A program made the translations under genes and the position numbers. The notes below the pieces were generated by a model that was given only the letters and a program-made list of their open reading frames with translations, was not told where the DNA came from and ran no database searches. From Xiphydria camelus (lineage: Eukaryota > Arthropoda > Insecta > Hymenoptera > Xiphydriidae), in assembly GCA_963678675.1 (NCBI GenBank), contig OY783191.1:20401111-20465110 (forward strand): a stretch of DNA of 64,000 nucleotides. The letters run 5' to 3'. This document shows, piece after piece, positions 1 through 11,206 of the stretch. The stretch's first letter is position 1. The number at the start of each line of letters is the position of its first letter.

Positions 1-1079
1 GTTGCATATGAAAATAATCTCTCAACAGGCGCAGACGATGGCAAAGGCGTGTTATATTTTATAAATATTTTTTTCACCGTCGGATAAACATTGATAGCTA
101 AGAGATTACTGGTAACTGGCTCTTGAAGGTATCGCTTCACTTCAATTTGACCATCGGAATTTTCGAAGACTGATGACGATGTCTCACCAGTACTGCCTGA
201 ATCACCAAAATCAAAAAAGCTATCAATTTCATCGTTTTTGGTAGCACTTGATGCTATTAAAGTTTCCACCTCAGTAGCAGCCGCCATCACAGCTGAAAAC
301 ACTTTTTTCTGTGCAGCAACCGTCAAGAACCCTAGCCATTGAGTTTTAAACTTTGGGAGGATTACGGCTGCGATAGCCGCCCAATGTCCGCAATCTTCAA
401 TTTCAAAGAATTTGTGAAATCGGGTCTCAACGCTCTATACTAAACCTTCAATGAGGCTAGCACAATAATGCAGTTTGCATCGTGACTTCACCGCCAATAA
501 TTTACGTCGCAAAGATATGAGACATGGCAATAAATATCCATAGCTGCAGTACTTCTCTCCTTGCAACTTATTAATTGTTTCAATTAATGGCCGCGAGCAA
601 TTAAGATACTCCTCTAGATATTCAAAGTCTGTGTCTCGCATCTGATTAGTAATTTCGAGAGTGTCGCTAGATTTTAATATTTCGTCCCGCAGCAAAACAA
701 CCAGCTGCACGCTATCGAACAACGAATTCCAACGAACGCAAATTGGTTTTGTCAACGCTTTACCAAGATGTTGAGTCATCACCTCCCTTTTCTTCGGTGA
801 GCGTAACAAGTTCCATAAAGCTTGACAACGTGTAATCGTTTCGTTGTGTAGTGTGGATAAAGCTGGCGAACGTTTGATACATTTGGTCATATCCGTGGAA
901 GCGATTAAATTTAATGTGTGGCTTGCACAACGGAAATGCAATGATAGCGATTCAAACCGACGAGACTCGTCGTCAGGTGTAGCCGGCTCAAAGTCCTTGA
1001 AACTTTCCGACAAAATGGATGATTGATCATCACCATCCTTATTAGATCGAGCTACATCGACATCGCTATCGTCTTCGGG
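1..1079 (-). pseudogene. hAT transposase, C-terminal exons (copy A)
   Basis: This encodes the catalytic C-terminal half of a hAT-superfamily transposase, an RNase H-fold enzyme that cuts DNA at the element ends. Read on the minus strand, it includes FRCASHTLNLIAS near the start and the typical hAT dimerisation signature LPSSAPVERLFSYA at about 51-10, running off the left window edge. The 435-1013 reading frame ends at an in-frame TAG (435-437), and the same frame then continues with good hAT sequence to position 1, so one nonsense codon is the main lesion there. A further disturbance lies near 1085, where a stop appears just after a plausible splice acceptor. Upstream exons lie at 1203-1415, 4211-4242, about 4324-4789 and 6003-6284. 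Family assignment is firm; current function is unlikely. Confidence 0.85.
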
Positions 1080-1415
1080 GAATCAGAATTGTTCTCTACA
1101 ATGGAGAATATTTAAGCATTAATAGTATTCAAATGATAACAAACTCAAAGATAACTCCGAAATTAATTGAATATTTTACTAATTAAAAAAAATTGAGAAA
1201 TATTTACCACCAAATAAAACGATCGGCATCTTGATCCCGAATTCTTGAAATGCTTTAACAAAGTTTGTGCCATTGTCTGTGACTGCAGCAACAATTTTCT
1301 TAGTATCCAAACCGAAAGACAAGTGGATGTGATTCAATATAATTCGGCTATACGATCATAAGAATGACCTCCAGGGAAGCGACGACAGGCGATCGCGGCT
1401 GACTTCAACATATAT

Positions 1416-4210
1416 GAAGAGGTGGCGGGAAGAACGATCTAAGTCACATTTTGCTCATTTTGAGATATAGCGATATGAAAGTATGAAGACTTGGGAAGAA
1501 CATGTTTCTTGCATAACTCATAATAACTGTACTTTTTTATTAAGGCACATGTATTGACTACTGACACAATATTATCACATCACAAAAAAGTAAATAATAT
1601 TTTTTTTTTACAAATCTTGGCAGTCACATCAATTCAGAAGCAGGAAAAACGATCCAAGTCCATTCTCATACCTACAATCATATTAATTTTCTTAGAGTTC
1701 GTTTGCATTACAATATTAAAAATTAAGTATCCTACCTTAAGTATCTTCTTCATCACTTGCTACATTCACATGAGAAAGAGGCAGGTTATTATAATACTCT
1801 TGATGTTCTTGAGAGATGAATTTCTTTAAATCTTGTGTAGTTGGTCAAATTTTTTTTCGGAATCCCTAGAAGTTGTTTGTATAATAATTGCGGCATATTC
1901 TGGTTACAAAGTGAAGGCTTCTTTGGTACTATTACATAGCTGGTTTTTAAACCATTGTAGCTATCACGAGCTAAAATTGTTTGAGGATTATCTGAGTCGA
2001 TGAAAACTTCCTTTATTGGCCTAGTAGCGACTGGTGACTGTTTTCTGTATAGTGGTCCCAAGTATTTTGTCCATCCAAAAATCATATCTTGGGTACATTT
2101 AATTACATCAAAGGGAGTTGGCTTAACTCTTGCATTCTGAAATTCCCTGACCCAGTGGTCTGGAATTTCTACTTTTGCCTTCTGGTCGATGAGTCCAAAG
2201 TCTATCACATTCCATATAAGAATGTCCTCTAACTGGGAATGTCATTTTCACGCTGTCGAAACGTTTCTTCTTATGAACAAGAAAATGTACTAACCGAAAA
2301 ATTGTATAATTTTTATTCTGGCCAGCGCAGGAGTCGCAATAAATTTCCAGATGTCGTACAGCTAGCGAGAGAAAATTAAAACAAAAATGATGAAGTAAAG
2401 ATGCTACCTCATCAGCCCTTTCTTTGCAACCGTTTAAGGATAAGTGTAAAATACTGATTTACTGCTTGACGAGACATGAATATTGAAACTTATGAAGGTC
2501 AACTGCCTCTTGAAATATACATCATTAGTTGTAATATTCGGTGTTGGAAGGTTTTTCGAATAGTCCATTGTGATAGCTTCAAAATTTTCTTCTTTCATGG
2601 CTCTTTTTTTAGCTTTCCGTTTTCTCTCATAAAAAGTGTTGGCTTTTATTTTGTGTACCTTCACTTCAGTTTCAACATCTCTTAATTGCTTATTTAAATC
2701 TTGCCATTGGATTTCACAAAGAAGATTTCTTCAATTCCTTATGAATGTAGTCAGTTTTTACTTTGAGTCGCAAAAGCTACATGTGTCCGAACGAGGATAT
2801 CCAAAAGCTATATTGAAGTCGTTAATGAAAATTCTACGGTAACTATCGTAGGAGACTTGTGTACCAGTATATGTAGTATTGTACAATTTCCACATCTTTT
2901 TAACATTTAGGTCTTCAGGAAGATAAGTTTTTATGGTTTTACTGAGGCTATAATGTGATTTACGCCCCTTAAACGATTTTATGTGTTGCTTTATCTTTTC
3001 AATAATTTCAGGTTTCAATTTGTGAGGTCGATTTTCATGTTTTCCTCTCTGATCTTCAGCGCTATATCCCTCAACTTTAATGTATCTCTTTAAAGTAATA
3101 AGCCTGCGGTTTGTTATTCCATGTAAATTTATGAAAGCTTTCTGGCAGATAGGTACTTCTTCAACGACCTCACCTTTTTTAATTCTAACTAAACGAATAG
3201 GAATGATCTCTCAACTTTGCATCAATTTCTTCCTTTCGTGGTCTTCGCCTCCGTGTGTGTGTGTGAACATTCTGTATATTAATTAAACCACATAGATGCA
3301 TATTTTGAGCATTACGGGTCCTGCATAAAGTTAAAATGACTTATAATAACACCTCTTTCAATCTCGCTGATAACCTCATAGCAGCGAAAGCGACTACATT
3401 CACATGGCAGCCCAGTTTCGTGAGTTTGATTACGTAAACGCTTATTCGCATCATTTATTCTACCAAACTTCTTCCTTTTTTTTGGATTGTCTCAAAATAA
3501 CTTCAGATAACGGCTCATTGTCACTGTCACTACTTCTACTTCCACTTCCACTCATTTTTAATGTTATTATATTTTGTTCCGTCTTACATCGTTTTACGAA
3601 AAGAAAAAAATGAACGAACGAACGAACTGGTCGGAGGTTCTTGAACGTACTGCAAACCTCGAGGAAACTCCAGTGGTCAGTTCCTGTCCCGGCCCACGGG
3701 ACCCCGTGGCAATGAGGAACTATTTTCATAAAATTATTTTATGGCTCACACACACAGGGTCCCAAGGATTGTCGAATTTCTCCCTCACACCGGTCTAGGG
3801 CCCAAGTGCAAGGAACATACGGACAGATACGCGACATTATTCTTACTCAACTTTACTAACAATCTTCAACTCAACTCACAACTTTATATTTTTATAAGAA
3901 ACAGAATAAACATCTTCTGCATTTGACACAAACAGACACAGCTGACTGCTGATGCACGCGCGAAAAACTTAATAACCTAATATGGCCGGAATTGTGGTGT
4001 GGACTTAGATCGGTGTTCCGTCTAACCGCGTGGACTTAGATCGCTTTTCCAAAGTACACCAAATGTTTGACCGTACTATTTGACGACTTAGATTGCTATT
4101 CTGGCAATAATTTTTGGTAGAGATATTAGTATCATTGTTAGCCACAAGATGCCACTATTATCACAAATTCGAAAAATTTGGACTTAGATCGTTTTTCCCG
4201 CCACCTCTTC
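1416..4210. mobile_element. 2.8 kb TIR DNA transposon nested in hAT (ATAT duplication; tentatively Sola-like)
   Basis: The ends are inverted repeats of about 31 bp beginning GAAGAGGTGGCGGGAA and continuing to AACGATCTAAGTC, flanked by ATAT at 1412-1415 and 4211-4214. Excision in silico with one ATAT restores the hAT frame, so the 4-bp target duplication is well supported. Extra copies of GGACTTAGATCG lie just inside the right end (near 4003, 4030, 4085 and 4180), as is usual for transposase-binding subterminal repeats. A 4-bp duplication fits Sola among others, but the superfamily name is an inference. Confidence 0.85.
1789..3555 (-). pseudogene. Transposase gene of the nested element, decayed
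   Basis: Several frames on the minus strand add up to one damaged transposase. In order: an acidic N-terminus starting MSGSGSRSSDSDNE (3555); a Cys-rich block with LPCECSRFRCYEVISE (about 3420-3370); RGKHENRPHKLKPEIIEKIK and RKSHYSLSKTIKTYL (about 3040-2920); YPRSDTCSFC (2795-2760); then YCDSCAGQNKN and VRGHSYMECDR (about 2340-2215), whose aspartates are probable catalytic residues; and a C-terminal region, 2208-1789, with TRPIKEV. Frame changes near 3460, 3200 and 2208 show it is not functional. The same protein family recurs in a different lineage at 8429-13205. I know the family as a widespread arthropod transposase but cannot name its superfamily with certainty. Confidence 0.7.
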
Positions 4211-4310
4211 ATATGTATTCGAATCAATCTGAAAGTACCATCTTATAGTAACTAACTATATTTAGATTATAAGTCGTTCAAGTTCCATTGAATATAGTTG
4301 TATTCAATTT

Positions 4311-4814
4311 TCATAATTTTACCCAATGTACTGTGACTTCGAGGAATCGCCGAGTACTACTGGACCAAACGTCAGCTGTAGTGCAAACATAATCGGCCCT
4401 CTCATTTAAGATATCGCGTATCTCTTTCATATTTCGAAGATGATTCTCCTTTATACACTTCCCCAGAGTCCGTCTTGACATATGATTCACAGACGCACTG
4501 TCGGTCTTTGCACCAAGATCTGAGGACAAGCATTGAATTAACATCTGATGACGCATTATAGAGAATGTCATCTTACCGTCAATCATTTTCCTAAATGATG
4601 GCATTTCCACGGTAGAAAGCGGACTCATACTTTCGAGTATAAATTTCTGGATATTTTCTTCGTACTTCATTTGTCGCGATAAACGATTCACTTTTTGTAA
4701 AGACTGAGACAAATTTTGATCAAGTTTTTGCCGTTTTGCCAAGGCATATTCCTTGTATTGTCTCTCGTATACTTCTGAGTGTACTCTCTCTGAAGGGATA
4801 AAAATAAATCTCAT
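4311..4814 (-). pseudogene. hAT transposase exon 2
   Basis: This exon covers the region between the BED-type finger and the catalytic core of the hAT transposase. It contains a lysine- and glutamine-rich N-terminal stretch, then SFRKMIDGKM and TTADVWSSSTRRFLEVTVHW, the latter being the conserved TxDxW(T/S)S motif of hAT enzymes. The exon proper starts after a polypyrimidine-CAG acceptor near 4789 and ends at a GGTAAAA donor near 4323; the bases beyond these points are intron read-through. It follows exon 1 at 6003-6284 and precedes the split exon at 4242-1203. Confidence 0.8.
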
Positions 4815-4861
4815 ATTTGAAGTGAATAAATCATCAACACTGAGTTCTAGCTGAAATGACT

Positions 4862-5284
4862 ACAAGTTTTAGCAAAATTTCTGTCCGCCCGTTCGTCCGT
4901 CTGTCAGCAAAAAAAAATTTTTGATTTGTGAATAACTCTGCAAACATGAGAGCTACGAGAAAATTAGACAGATGTTTTTTTTAGGTACTTGAATTTCTTA
5001 CAAAAAAGTCACTTAGTCGTATTCTCGTATCATCTATAGTTCCAAAGATATTCGCGTCTGAATGTAAACAAATTCTTTTTCCAATTTTTAAATTTCTTAT
5101 CCGGTTCAATCGGAAGTAGTAGCGAGCTCAATTAGCAAAATTCATCTTTGAGTTGTCAGGAATAAACCTGCAAATTTTCATAACAATCGATCTAGTAGTT
5201 TCTTCAATCACTCCGCTTCAATATTTTATCTGACACACGGACTAACGGACAGACAGACGGACGGACATTTCGCTAAAACCATAT
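4862..5284. mobile_element. MITE in hAT intron (GTTTTAGC ends)
   Basis: Inverted ends GTTTTAGCAAAATTTCTGTC at about 4866-4885 and GACGGACGGACATTTCGCTAAAAC at about 5256-5279 enclose about 400 bp without coding content. The ends contain runs of GTCC/GGAC. It lies inside the intron between hAT exons 1 and 2. I did not resolve a target duplication. Confidence 0.55.
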
Positions 5285-5478
5285 TTTTGGATTCCTAGGG
5301 TCTCAAAACATCAAGAAATATTGGTCTGAGCAATAGAGAAATTAAACCCTAAACCAATGCTTTTCACTAGTACTTGGTTCGTTTTCCTTCACAATGAGAA
5401 CTTGTGAAATGTTAAATTTTAATAACCACGCTTCTACCTGAGTACATAGAAATTCACGCCACTGTTTCGAAGAGTCGA

Positions 5479-5715
5479 ACTGTCCTCAAAGTATACATAT
5501 CGTGTATTTTTCTGTCCTCAAACTAGCGGTAATGTGTATGAATTGGCTAAATTTATAAGATATAATTCGGAGACATATTAGAAAGTGCTACATATATTTA
5601 CTGCCCTTGAAGTATACACACTGTAATTTTTAGTCCTCAAAGTAGGTATAGTGTATATGAAGGGGCTAAATTTTATAAAATATAGTTTGGAGACATGTTA
5701 AACATACCGTGCTGT
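5479..5715. repeat. Two-copy direct repeat, about 128-bp period
   Basis: Two diverged tandem copies (about 5479-5590 and 5607-5715) share GTCCTCAAA, GTGTAT, GGGCTAAATTTTATAA and GGAGACAT in the same order. No coding potential was seen. Confidence 0.6.
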
Positions 5716-5924
5716 ACCGCTAATGTATAGTTCAAGGACTAGTCCCTCACGCGCGTATAGGGTGCATATATTTTCAATATAAGCAGAAAATTATTATACC
5801 GACAGAACGTTCCCGAAATATCTGCTACATACGGAAAAACGCTGTAACTCAGTTATTAATAATCATATATCAAAATGAGTGATTACATGATGATTTGAAC
5901 TTCATTCTCTATTGAATTAACATG

Positions 5925-6284
5925 TTAAAAAACATAGTCCTCAAACGATATATTGGTAGAATGGCAATAGTTGCATAAATTATAATAATAGGCGGAACTT
6001 ACCTTCAGGTGAGATATAAAATTAGATGCTGATTTAATTGGTCCTCTTATAATTTTCACTTGCGGACATAATTGACACTGAGCAGCCACAGAGTTTTCAT
6101 TGCTACTTTTAGTAAGATCAGGCTTAAAAAAATTGCCGTCTAGATATGCCGTTGAGTTGCAAGCTGCTTGCAAGTTAGAAATTATTTCACAAGATTGACT
6201 TGCCTCAGATTCAGTAACAATCAAATTTGACAACGTGTCAGTCATACTACTGTCTGATTCATTATCAGTTACTAGAGATGACAT
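5925..6284 (-). pseudogene. hAT transposase exon 1 with BED-type zinc finger
   Basis: The ATG at 6282-6284 opens an acidic, Ser/Thr-rich N-terminus followed by CQLC...H, the start of a BED-type zinc finger that binds element ends in hAT transposases. The exon ends at a strong donor (AAG|GTAAGT, boundary 6003). The residues predicted between 6002 and 5925 are intron. The intron to exon 2 (about 4790-6002) contains a MITE at 4862-5284 and a direct repeat at 5479-5715. Confidence 0.7.
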
Positions 6285-6509
6285 ATCGAATGATTATCTC
6301 GATACTAACAGGCACAGTACAGCGCGATCACCGATTTATTCGTTTAATTCCAGTAATTAGAATTACTATAACGTCACACTACATCCAAGCTCAATGATTA
6401 GAGACAGACTAACTAAGCCAGAACATGAAGAGGTAGACGAATGCTTCGATTTAACGTGTATGTGTATAGGTACAAAAAATGTAAACACAGCGTACATATA
6501 TGTGTACTG

Positions 6510-6756
6510 CATTATTGTGCTAGCCTCATTGAAGGCTTAGTATAGAGTGAAAACGACGGTGAAAATAATAATTATAGAATATAACACGCCTTTGCCATCG
6601 TCTGCGCCTGTTGAGAGATTATTTTCATATGCAACTATGCATAATTTACCGCGTTATAATCGTCTCACATACCAGAATTTTAAAATACGTGTACTAGCGA
6701 AATGTAATAGTGGCATTGAACATGATGACGGTTGTGGTTCAATGCCAATTCTTTGA
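6510..6756 (+). pseudogene. hAT transposase C-terminus, second copy (copy B), internally deleted
   Basis: This plus-strand segment repeats the 3' part of copy A: it starts in ASLIEGL, keeps the same in-frame TAG, then jumps to the LPSSAPVERLFSYATMHN block and NRLTYQNFKIRVLAKCNS before its stop at 6754-6756. About 340 bp between those points, present in copy A (about 80-430), are missing. Positions 6556-6636 are near-identical to the reverse complement of 1-80. The segment sits head-to-head with copy A, so the locus has two outward-facing hAT 3' ends. Confidence 0.8.
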
Positions 6757-6992
6757 TCTTATGATTTATGGTATATTATAGTATAGTAGCATATCTGAAT
6801 GCTATTAGAAAATTAATTTGATATATTTTTGTAATTCCGTGGTAGGTATAAGACTTTAGACTCCATTAGAGATTTATCGTATAGATAAATAAAGGCATTA
6901 CATCTACTAGCACTTTCTCTCTGTTAGTATACCTTCTTTAGATAACTCGAATTTACCTTGATCGTCTACCCGGTGAAGCAAGCAAGTGAGAA

Positions 6993-7350
6993 TGATGGAA
7001 TGATGTATGAAAATTTATTCGTTATTCAACGTCTTTGAATGATGAATGAAAATGTATTCGTTATTCAACATTATTTGAATGATGAATGAAAATTTATTCG
7101 TTATTCAACGTCTTTGAATGATGAATGAAAATGTATTCGTTAATCAAAATTCTTTGAATGATGAATGAAAATTTATTCGTTATTCAACATTATTTGAATG
7201 ATAAATGGAAATTTATTCGTTATTCAACGTCTTTGAATGATGAATGGAAATTTATTCGTTATTCAAAATTGTTTGAATGATGAATGAAAATTTATTCGTT
7301 ATTCAAAATTGTTTGAATGTGTGTTGATGAATGAAAATTTAATCTTATTT
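6993..7350. repeat. Minisatellite of about 40 bp, ~8 units, in hAT subterminal region
   Basis: The unit reads roughly TTGAATGATGAATGAAAATT followed by TATTCGTTATTCAACGTC, repeated about eight times with small changes (CGTC/CATT/AATT variants). It lies between the hAT 3' UTR and the terminal inverted repeat, where hAT elements often carry transposase-binding arrays. Confidence 0.8.
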
Positions 7351-7375
7351 GTTAGTCATTCATTTATTCATTTTT

Positions 7376-7394
7376 CTTATAACGCCCATCCCTG
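7376..7394 (+). mobile_element. hAT right terminal inverted repeat
   Basis: The sequence ends CTTATAACGCCCATCCCTG, the reverse complement of CAGGGATGGGCG, a common terminus of animal hAT elements. The 8-bp duplication would begin at 7395 (ATAGTTAC). The partner left end is not in the window. Confidence 0.7.
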
Positions 7395-7398
7395 ATAG

Positions 7399-7541
7399 TT
7401 ACCAATACTTATTTCGTCGACAAGCTGAAAAACTTTACTACCTACTTAATGGAACAAGCAGCGATTAACTGATTCTCAAGTTGGCCAATAAATATTCTGC
7501 CACCATTATGATCTTATCATTTGTCGACGAGATAAGTATTG
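7399..7541. repeat. Inverted repeat, 22-bp arms
   Basis: CCAATACTTATTTCGTCGAC at about 7401 pairs with GTCGACGAGATAAGTATTGG ending near 7541, with one mismatch. A second imperfect inverted pair follows (about 7659-7690 and 7730-7760, sharing CAGACTGTGTTTA). No gene is visible in 7400-8400. Confidence 0.6.
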
Positions 7542-8428
7542 GCAAAATGAAATATATCTCGTACGAACCTTCTGAGCGGATTACCTCGTACATACCTAAT
7601 TTTAACCCTTTGTTGCAGGATTTTTTTATTTTTGTTAATAGTACTTGTCAGAAGGCGGAAATCCGAGGTTTTTTCAGACTGTGTTTAATTAGGTCGTAAC
7701 ACGAGGCATGGTTTGGCGATGAGGCTAAACACAGTCTTAAAAATCCGAGGATTTCAGCCGAATAACATATACTATTTTTCCTCACGAATGCCCATTTCTC
7801 AAAACAAAACAAACAGAAGTATACACGGCTCATTTCACGTTGCGTTTATCTGTTTGGAAAAAGGACCCACTTCAGACTAAACAATCTTTTGACAGCCTGC
7901 GGACTCCTGGTCGGTGTTCACGCAGGAAAAACGCTATCTTACAGTCTAAAAATAGGCTGGAAAAGGCCTCGAAATGGGCATGAGTGAGGAAAATTACTTT
8001 TTTTAGTTCTAAATGTCAAATATCACAAGAGAAAAATAATTTTAAAAATCGCATCATTTTCAAAATTTATAAAAAAAAACAAAAATATTCTGTAGCAAAT
8101 TTGCAACATTATGCAAAGGTACAACGTAAATTACTAAGAATGGAATCCACGAAAACAGTTTTTATCTTTAGTTAAACACAAGTTAACAGTACATTTGGAA
8201 CATCTATAGTGGGTAAGACACTTACAATCAGGACGTTTACATCTTTGTCGTGTTTTTTTCATAGATCATCCAATGGTTGATTTTCTTTTGATAATAACTT
8301 TTTGTCAAAAATGTCTTCGAAGGAAAATAAAATGTATGTAAAGGGTTTGATCAAAGTAGAAGGAGGCGAGGAAGCCAAGGCCTATCACGAAGGGATTTTT
8401 CAATGAAATATTTTCTTAAACACATGGT

Positions 8429-8570
8429 GTGCAACTAGTAAGAGTGTGCAAGGAAATGTTCGCAGGGACTTTAAGCCTTAAAAAAACGAGGAATTGTAAA
8501 TTGGGTAAAGGAGGACTTACAAGAACCAGAGGAAAGAGAAAACATAACAAAAAAAAATGCGTCACGGGAC
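8429..8570 (+). pseudogene. Transposase N-terminal remnant (same family as the 1416-4210 element)
   Basis: The frame gives VRVCKEMFAGTLSL, then a Lys/Arg-rich stretch with RGKRKHNKKK, matching the N-terminal 'VC..MF..TL' and 'RGK..HN.K' blocks of the transposase family whose later parts appear at 11,700-13,205 on the same strand. The intervening 3.1 kb is made of later insertions. The 111-residue open frame beyond about 8570 reads into a palindrome and is not meaningful. Confidence 0.5.
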
Positions 8571-8632
8571 GCCTGCTAGATGTGAAACATCGAAATCTTC
8601 TGTGTAGAAAATATGCGATAGGAAGGATGGAA

Positions 8633-9169
8633 CACGCGTTCGTCGAAAGAACACGTGCGCCAGTGCGCATTTGTATTTATGACTGTGATACTATTAAACG
8701 GTACGAACCGTTGTGTCGAATTCCGTTTATCGCGAGACGGAACAGCGACCGATGGCAGAGTTAAGAGAGAGTAAACTAAATGCGCTTTTTGAATTAGACG
8801 AGTTAGAGTCAAGCGGTGTAAAAACGAGACTAGAAATATGTTGGGTAAAAACGAGACACTCGTACAAATCATACTAAAATACATTTAGTTTGAGTTCGAT
8901 TTTTAAACTCAAACTAAATGTATTTTAGTATGATTTGTACGAGTATCTCGTTTTTACCCAACATATTTCTAGTCTCGTTTTTACACCACTTGACTCTAAC
9001 TTGTCTAATTCAAAAAGCGCATTTAGTTTACTCTCTCTTAACTCTGCCATCGGTCGCTGTTCCGTCTCGCGATAAACGGAATTCGACACAACAGTTCGTA
9101 TCGTTTAATAGTGTCACAGTCATAAATACAAATGTGCACTGGCGCACGTGTTCTTTCGACGGACGCGTC
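8633..9169. mobile_element. Large palindrome (foldback element), ~260-bp arms
   Basis: 8633-8896 is almost the perfect reverse complement of 8906-9169, centred near 8901. The arms carry AACACGTGCGCCAGTGCGC at their outer ends. Open frames in the two arms (8576-8884 minus and 8918-9202 plus) are mirror images, not genes. The right arm abuts the 9171-11,247 element. Confidence 0.85.
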
Positions 9170-9401
9170 GTAAAGCGGCCCTCACACGATCAATATTACT
9201 GACAGTATTTCGAAATACTGACAATATTACTGACCGTGTGAGGGCAAATACTGATGGAGTATCAGTATACTGAGGATACTTTCGGGCTCCTGAAAGTATT
9301 TGGGCGGAGCCAAAATACTGATGAAAATACTGATCGTCTGAGTGCAAGAGCATCAGTAATTGAACAGTATTTCAAGCGCAGCCATGAAAGCAACGTAGCC
9401 C

Positions 9402-9611
9402 GTGTCGTCGTGCATAGTCTCACCCGGCTCCGATTTCGGGAATGAACAAGAAGAAACCAAAAAATCCGTACTAAAAAGATTTATCGATGTATATAGGCCA
9501 ATGCCCGAGTTGTGGACATCACAACGAAAGAATATTCAGATTGGGACAAAAAAAAGAGGATATGAAACTTTACGTCAATTTTTTTCTTTTTGCGATCCTT
9601 TCAACTTGTAC
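9402..9611 (+). pseudogene. MADF (Myb/SANT-like) DNA-binding domain fragment
   Basis: The frame reads KRFIDVYRPMPELW, then GYETLRQFFSFCDPFNLYN, matching the MADF pattern (F-I-x-x-Y-x-x-x-P-x-L-W ... Y ... L). Such proteins bind element ends or bring the nuclease into the nucleus in Harbinger-type transposons. The coding sequence is cut at 9614 by the TA-flanked foldback element; removing it continues the frame a few residues further. Residues predicted past 9611 belong to the insertion. Confidence 0.65.
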
Positions 9612-9615
9612 AATA

Positions 9616-10314
9616 CAGGGTGTTACTTAATAATAGGCCGTAATTGCAAGGACACATTACTGAATCAATTTCCAGTAGAAAAGTTCATATTAACATGTGT
9701 CCTAAAATGTCTGGTTTTCAAGATACAGGACATCAGTTTTTTTTTAAATCGGTTTTTTAATAATATCTCAAAGATCCTTGTGCCGATTTTGTTGACATTT
9801 GGCACTGTTGTTTATTGTAATAAGACGCTAAGTTAGCACTAACTAGAAGATAATTATGAGTTCCAGTGGCGTCCCGGGGGACAGTCTCACGAATAATATT
9901 GACAAAAAAAATGTACGCCACTGACTTTTTTAAAAATTTTATATTTATTTCAGATTAAGCAGCTAAAAATACAACTTTTTTGTCTCTCGACATTACTTCG
10001 TACCTCATTTCGTTTTTGAGGAAAAAAATAAAAACCACTTAATTGCATGTCGGGACGCCACTGGAACTCATAATTATTTTCTAGTTAGTGCTAACTTAGC
10101 GTCTTATTACAATAAACAACAGTGCCAAATGGCAACAAAATCGGCACAAGGATCTTTGAGATATTATTAAAAAAACCGATTTTTTTGTAAACTTTGACGT
10201 CCTGTACCTTAAAAACGAGACATTTTAGAACACATGTTAATATGAACTTTTCTACTGGAAATTGATTCAGTAATGTGCCCTTGCAATTACGGCCTATCAT
10301 TAAGTAACACCCTG
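9616..10314. mobile_element. 699-bp TA-flanked foldback MITE (CAGGGTGTTAC ends)
   Basis: The element starts CAGGGTGTTACTTAATAATA and ends in the complement, with TA at 9614-9615 and 10,315-10,316. The arms are about 280 bp each (9616-9900 and 10,035-10,314), leaving a ~135-bp loop. TA targeting and CAGGGTGTT ends fit a Tc1/mariner-derived MITE. Mirror-image open frames in the arms are not genes. Confidence 0.85.
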
Positions 10315-10477
10315 TATAATGTAATTGCAATGCAAGACTTTTGTTTCTCGTCCAATCTTTAAAATTATAGTACAGAAAAACAACGGCGTTCTCTACGAAC
10401 TACAAATCTATACTGACATAAATACTGATCGTGTGCGGTGAATTATGAAATACTTATGAAATACTGTCAGTAATTAA

Positions 10478-11206
10478 GGGGGTATTCTACAGTGCGGACT
10501 GTATTTTTACATGAAATTTGGAAATTGTTTTCCAGAAAATAAAAAAACATATTTGTATTCAGTTTTTTGCTATCTACTTACAAAGACAATTATTATTCAA
10601 AAATATATATACATAAAAAAAACAAAACAAAATGGCAGCTCTGTGAGCGGATGAAGTTGGGCGTGTCCGCTGCCCCGGGCGCCACGGCGTGCAGGCTGGA
10701 CGCTGGTCAAGTGATGTGAAACATAAATTTAACCATTTATTTTATTTATTAACATATTTGGAAGGGATTGAGCCTACGTAGGGTTGAAATAATTAAATAT
10801 TATAAAAGTTTATGAACTAAATGAAAAAATTCCATTTTTATTGCTTCTTTTTCGTATTAAAATGTCAATTAAAAGAGAAAAAAAAATAAATTCTTAATCA
10901 ATTTTAGGTTCACTCCATGGGAAAAGTAATACAGATTATGCTGCAGAAATTTTAAACGAATCGGTTGAATAGTTTTTGAGCTATCCTGCACGCCAACTTT
11001 AAAGATGCGGTTCCGAGAAAAAGGCGTTTAAAGCCGGCTGCGCATGCTCGGAGCCCTATGCGCGTCGGAACACGAACACCTGTAATTTTCACATTTCAAC
11101 GAATTTCGGGAAATCCATTTACAGGCAAATTCCTAAGGGTATAATAAACGCAAAAAGCAAGAAGAAAAAAAATTGTTTTTTGAAACCGTCACTGTAGAAT
11201 ACCCCC
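10478..11206. mobile_element. TTAA-flanked MITE (GGGGGTATTCTACAGTG ends)
   Basis: TTAA at 10,474-10,477 and 11,207-11,210 brackets ends beginning GGGGGTATTCTACAGTG and finishing CACTGTAGAATACCCCC. The interior lacks coding sequence. The GGGG(G)T start resembles the TTAA-flanked transposon at 37,092-41,076 and the MITE at 18,170-19,421, suggesting one Kolobok-type group. Confidence 0.85.

Larger units (their letters stand above)
1203..4242 (-). pseudogene. hAT transposase middle exon, split by an inserted transposon
   Basis: The exon begins after a TTTCAG acceptor near 4237 and is interrupted at 4210/1416 by a 2.8 kb element. It resumes to give LKSAAIACRRF, GGHSYDRIAEL and FGLDTKKIVAAVTDNGTNF, which match the conserved first-aspartate region of hAT transposases (VTDN). 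It ends at a GGTAAAT donor near 1205. Removing the insertion plus one ATAT copy gives a continuous frame across the junction. A separate one-base shift occurs near 1343, between RIAEL and LNHIHLSF, so the exon is also damaged independently. Confidence 0.8.

Noticed and set aside
8576..9202. Long opposing open frames of about 90-100 residues
   Set aside because: They are mirror images in the arms of a palindrome and have no protein-like features.
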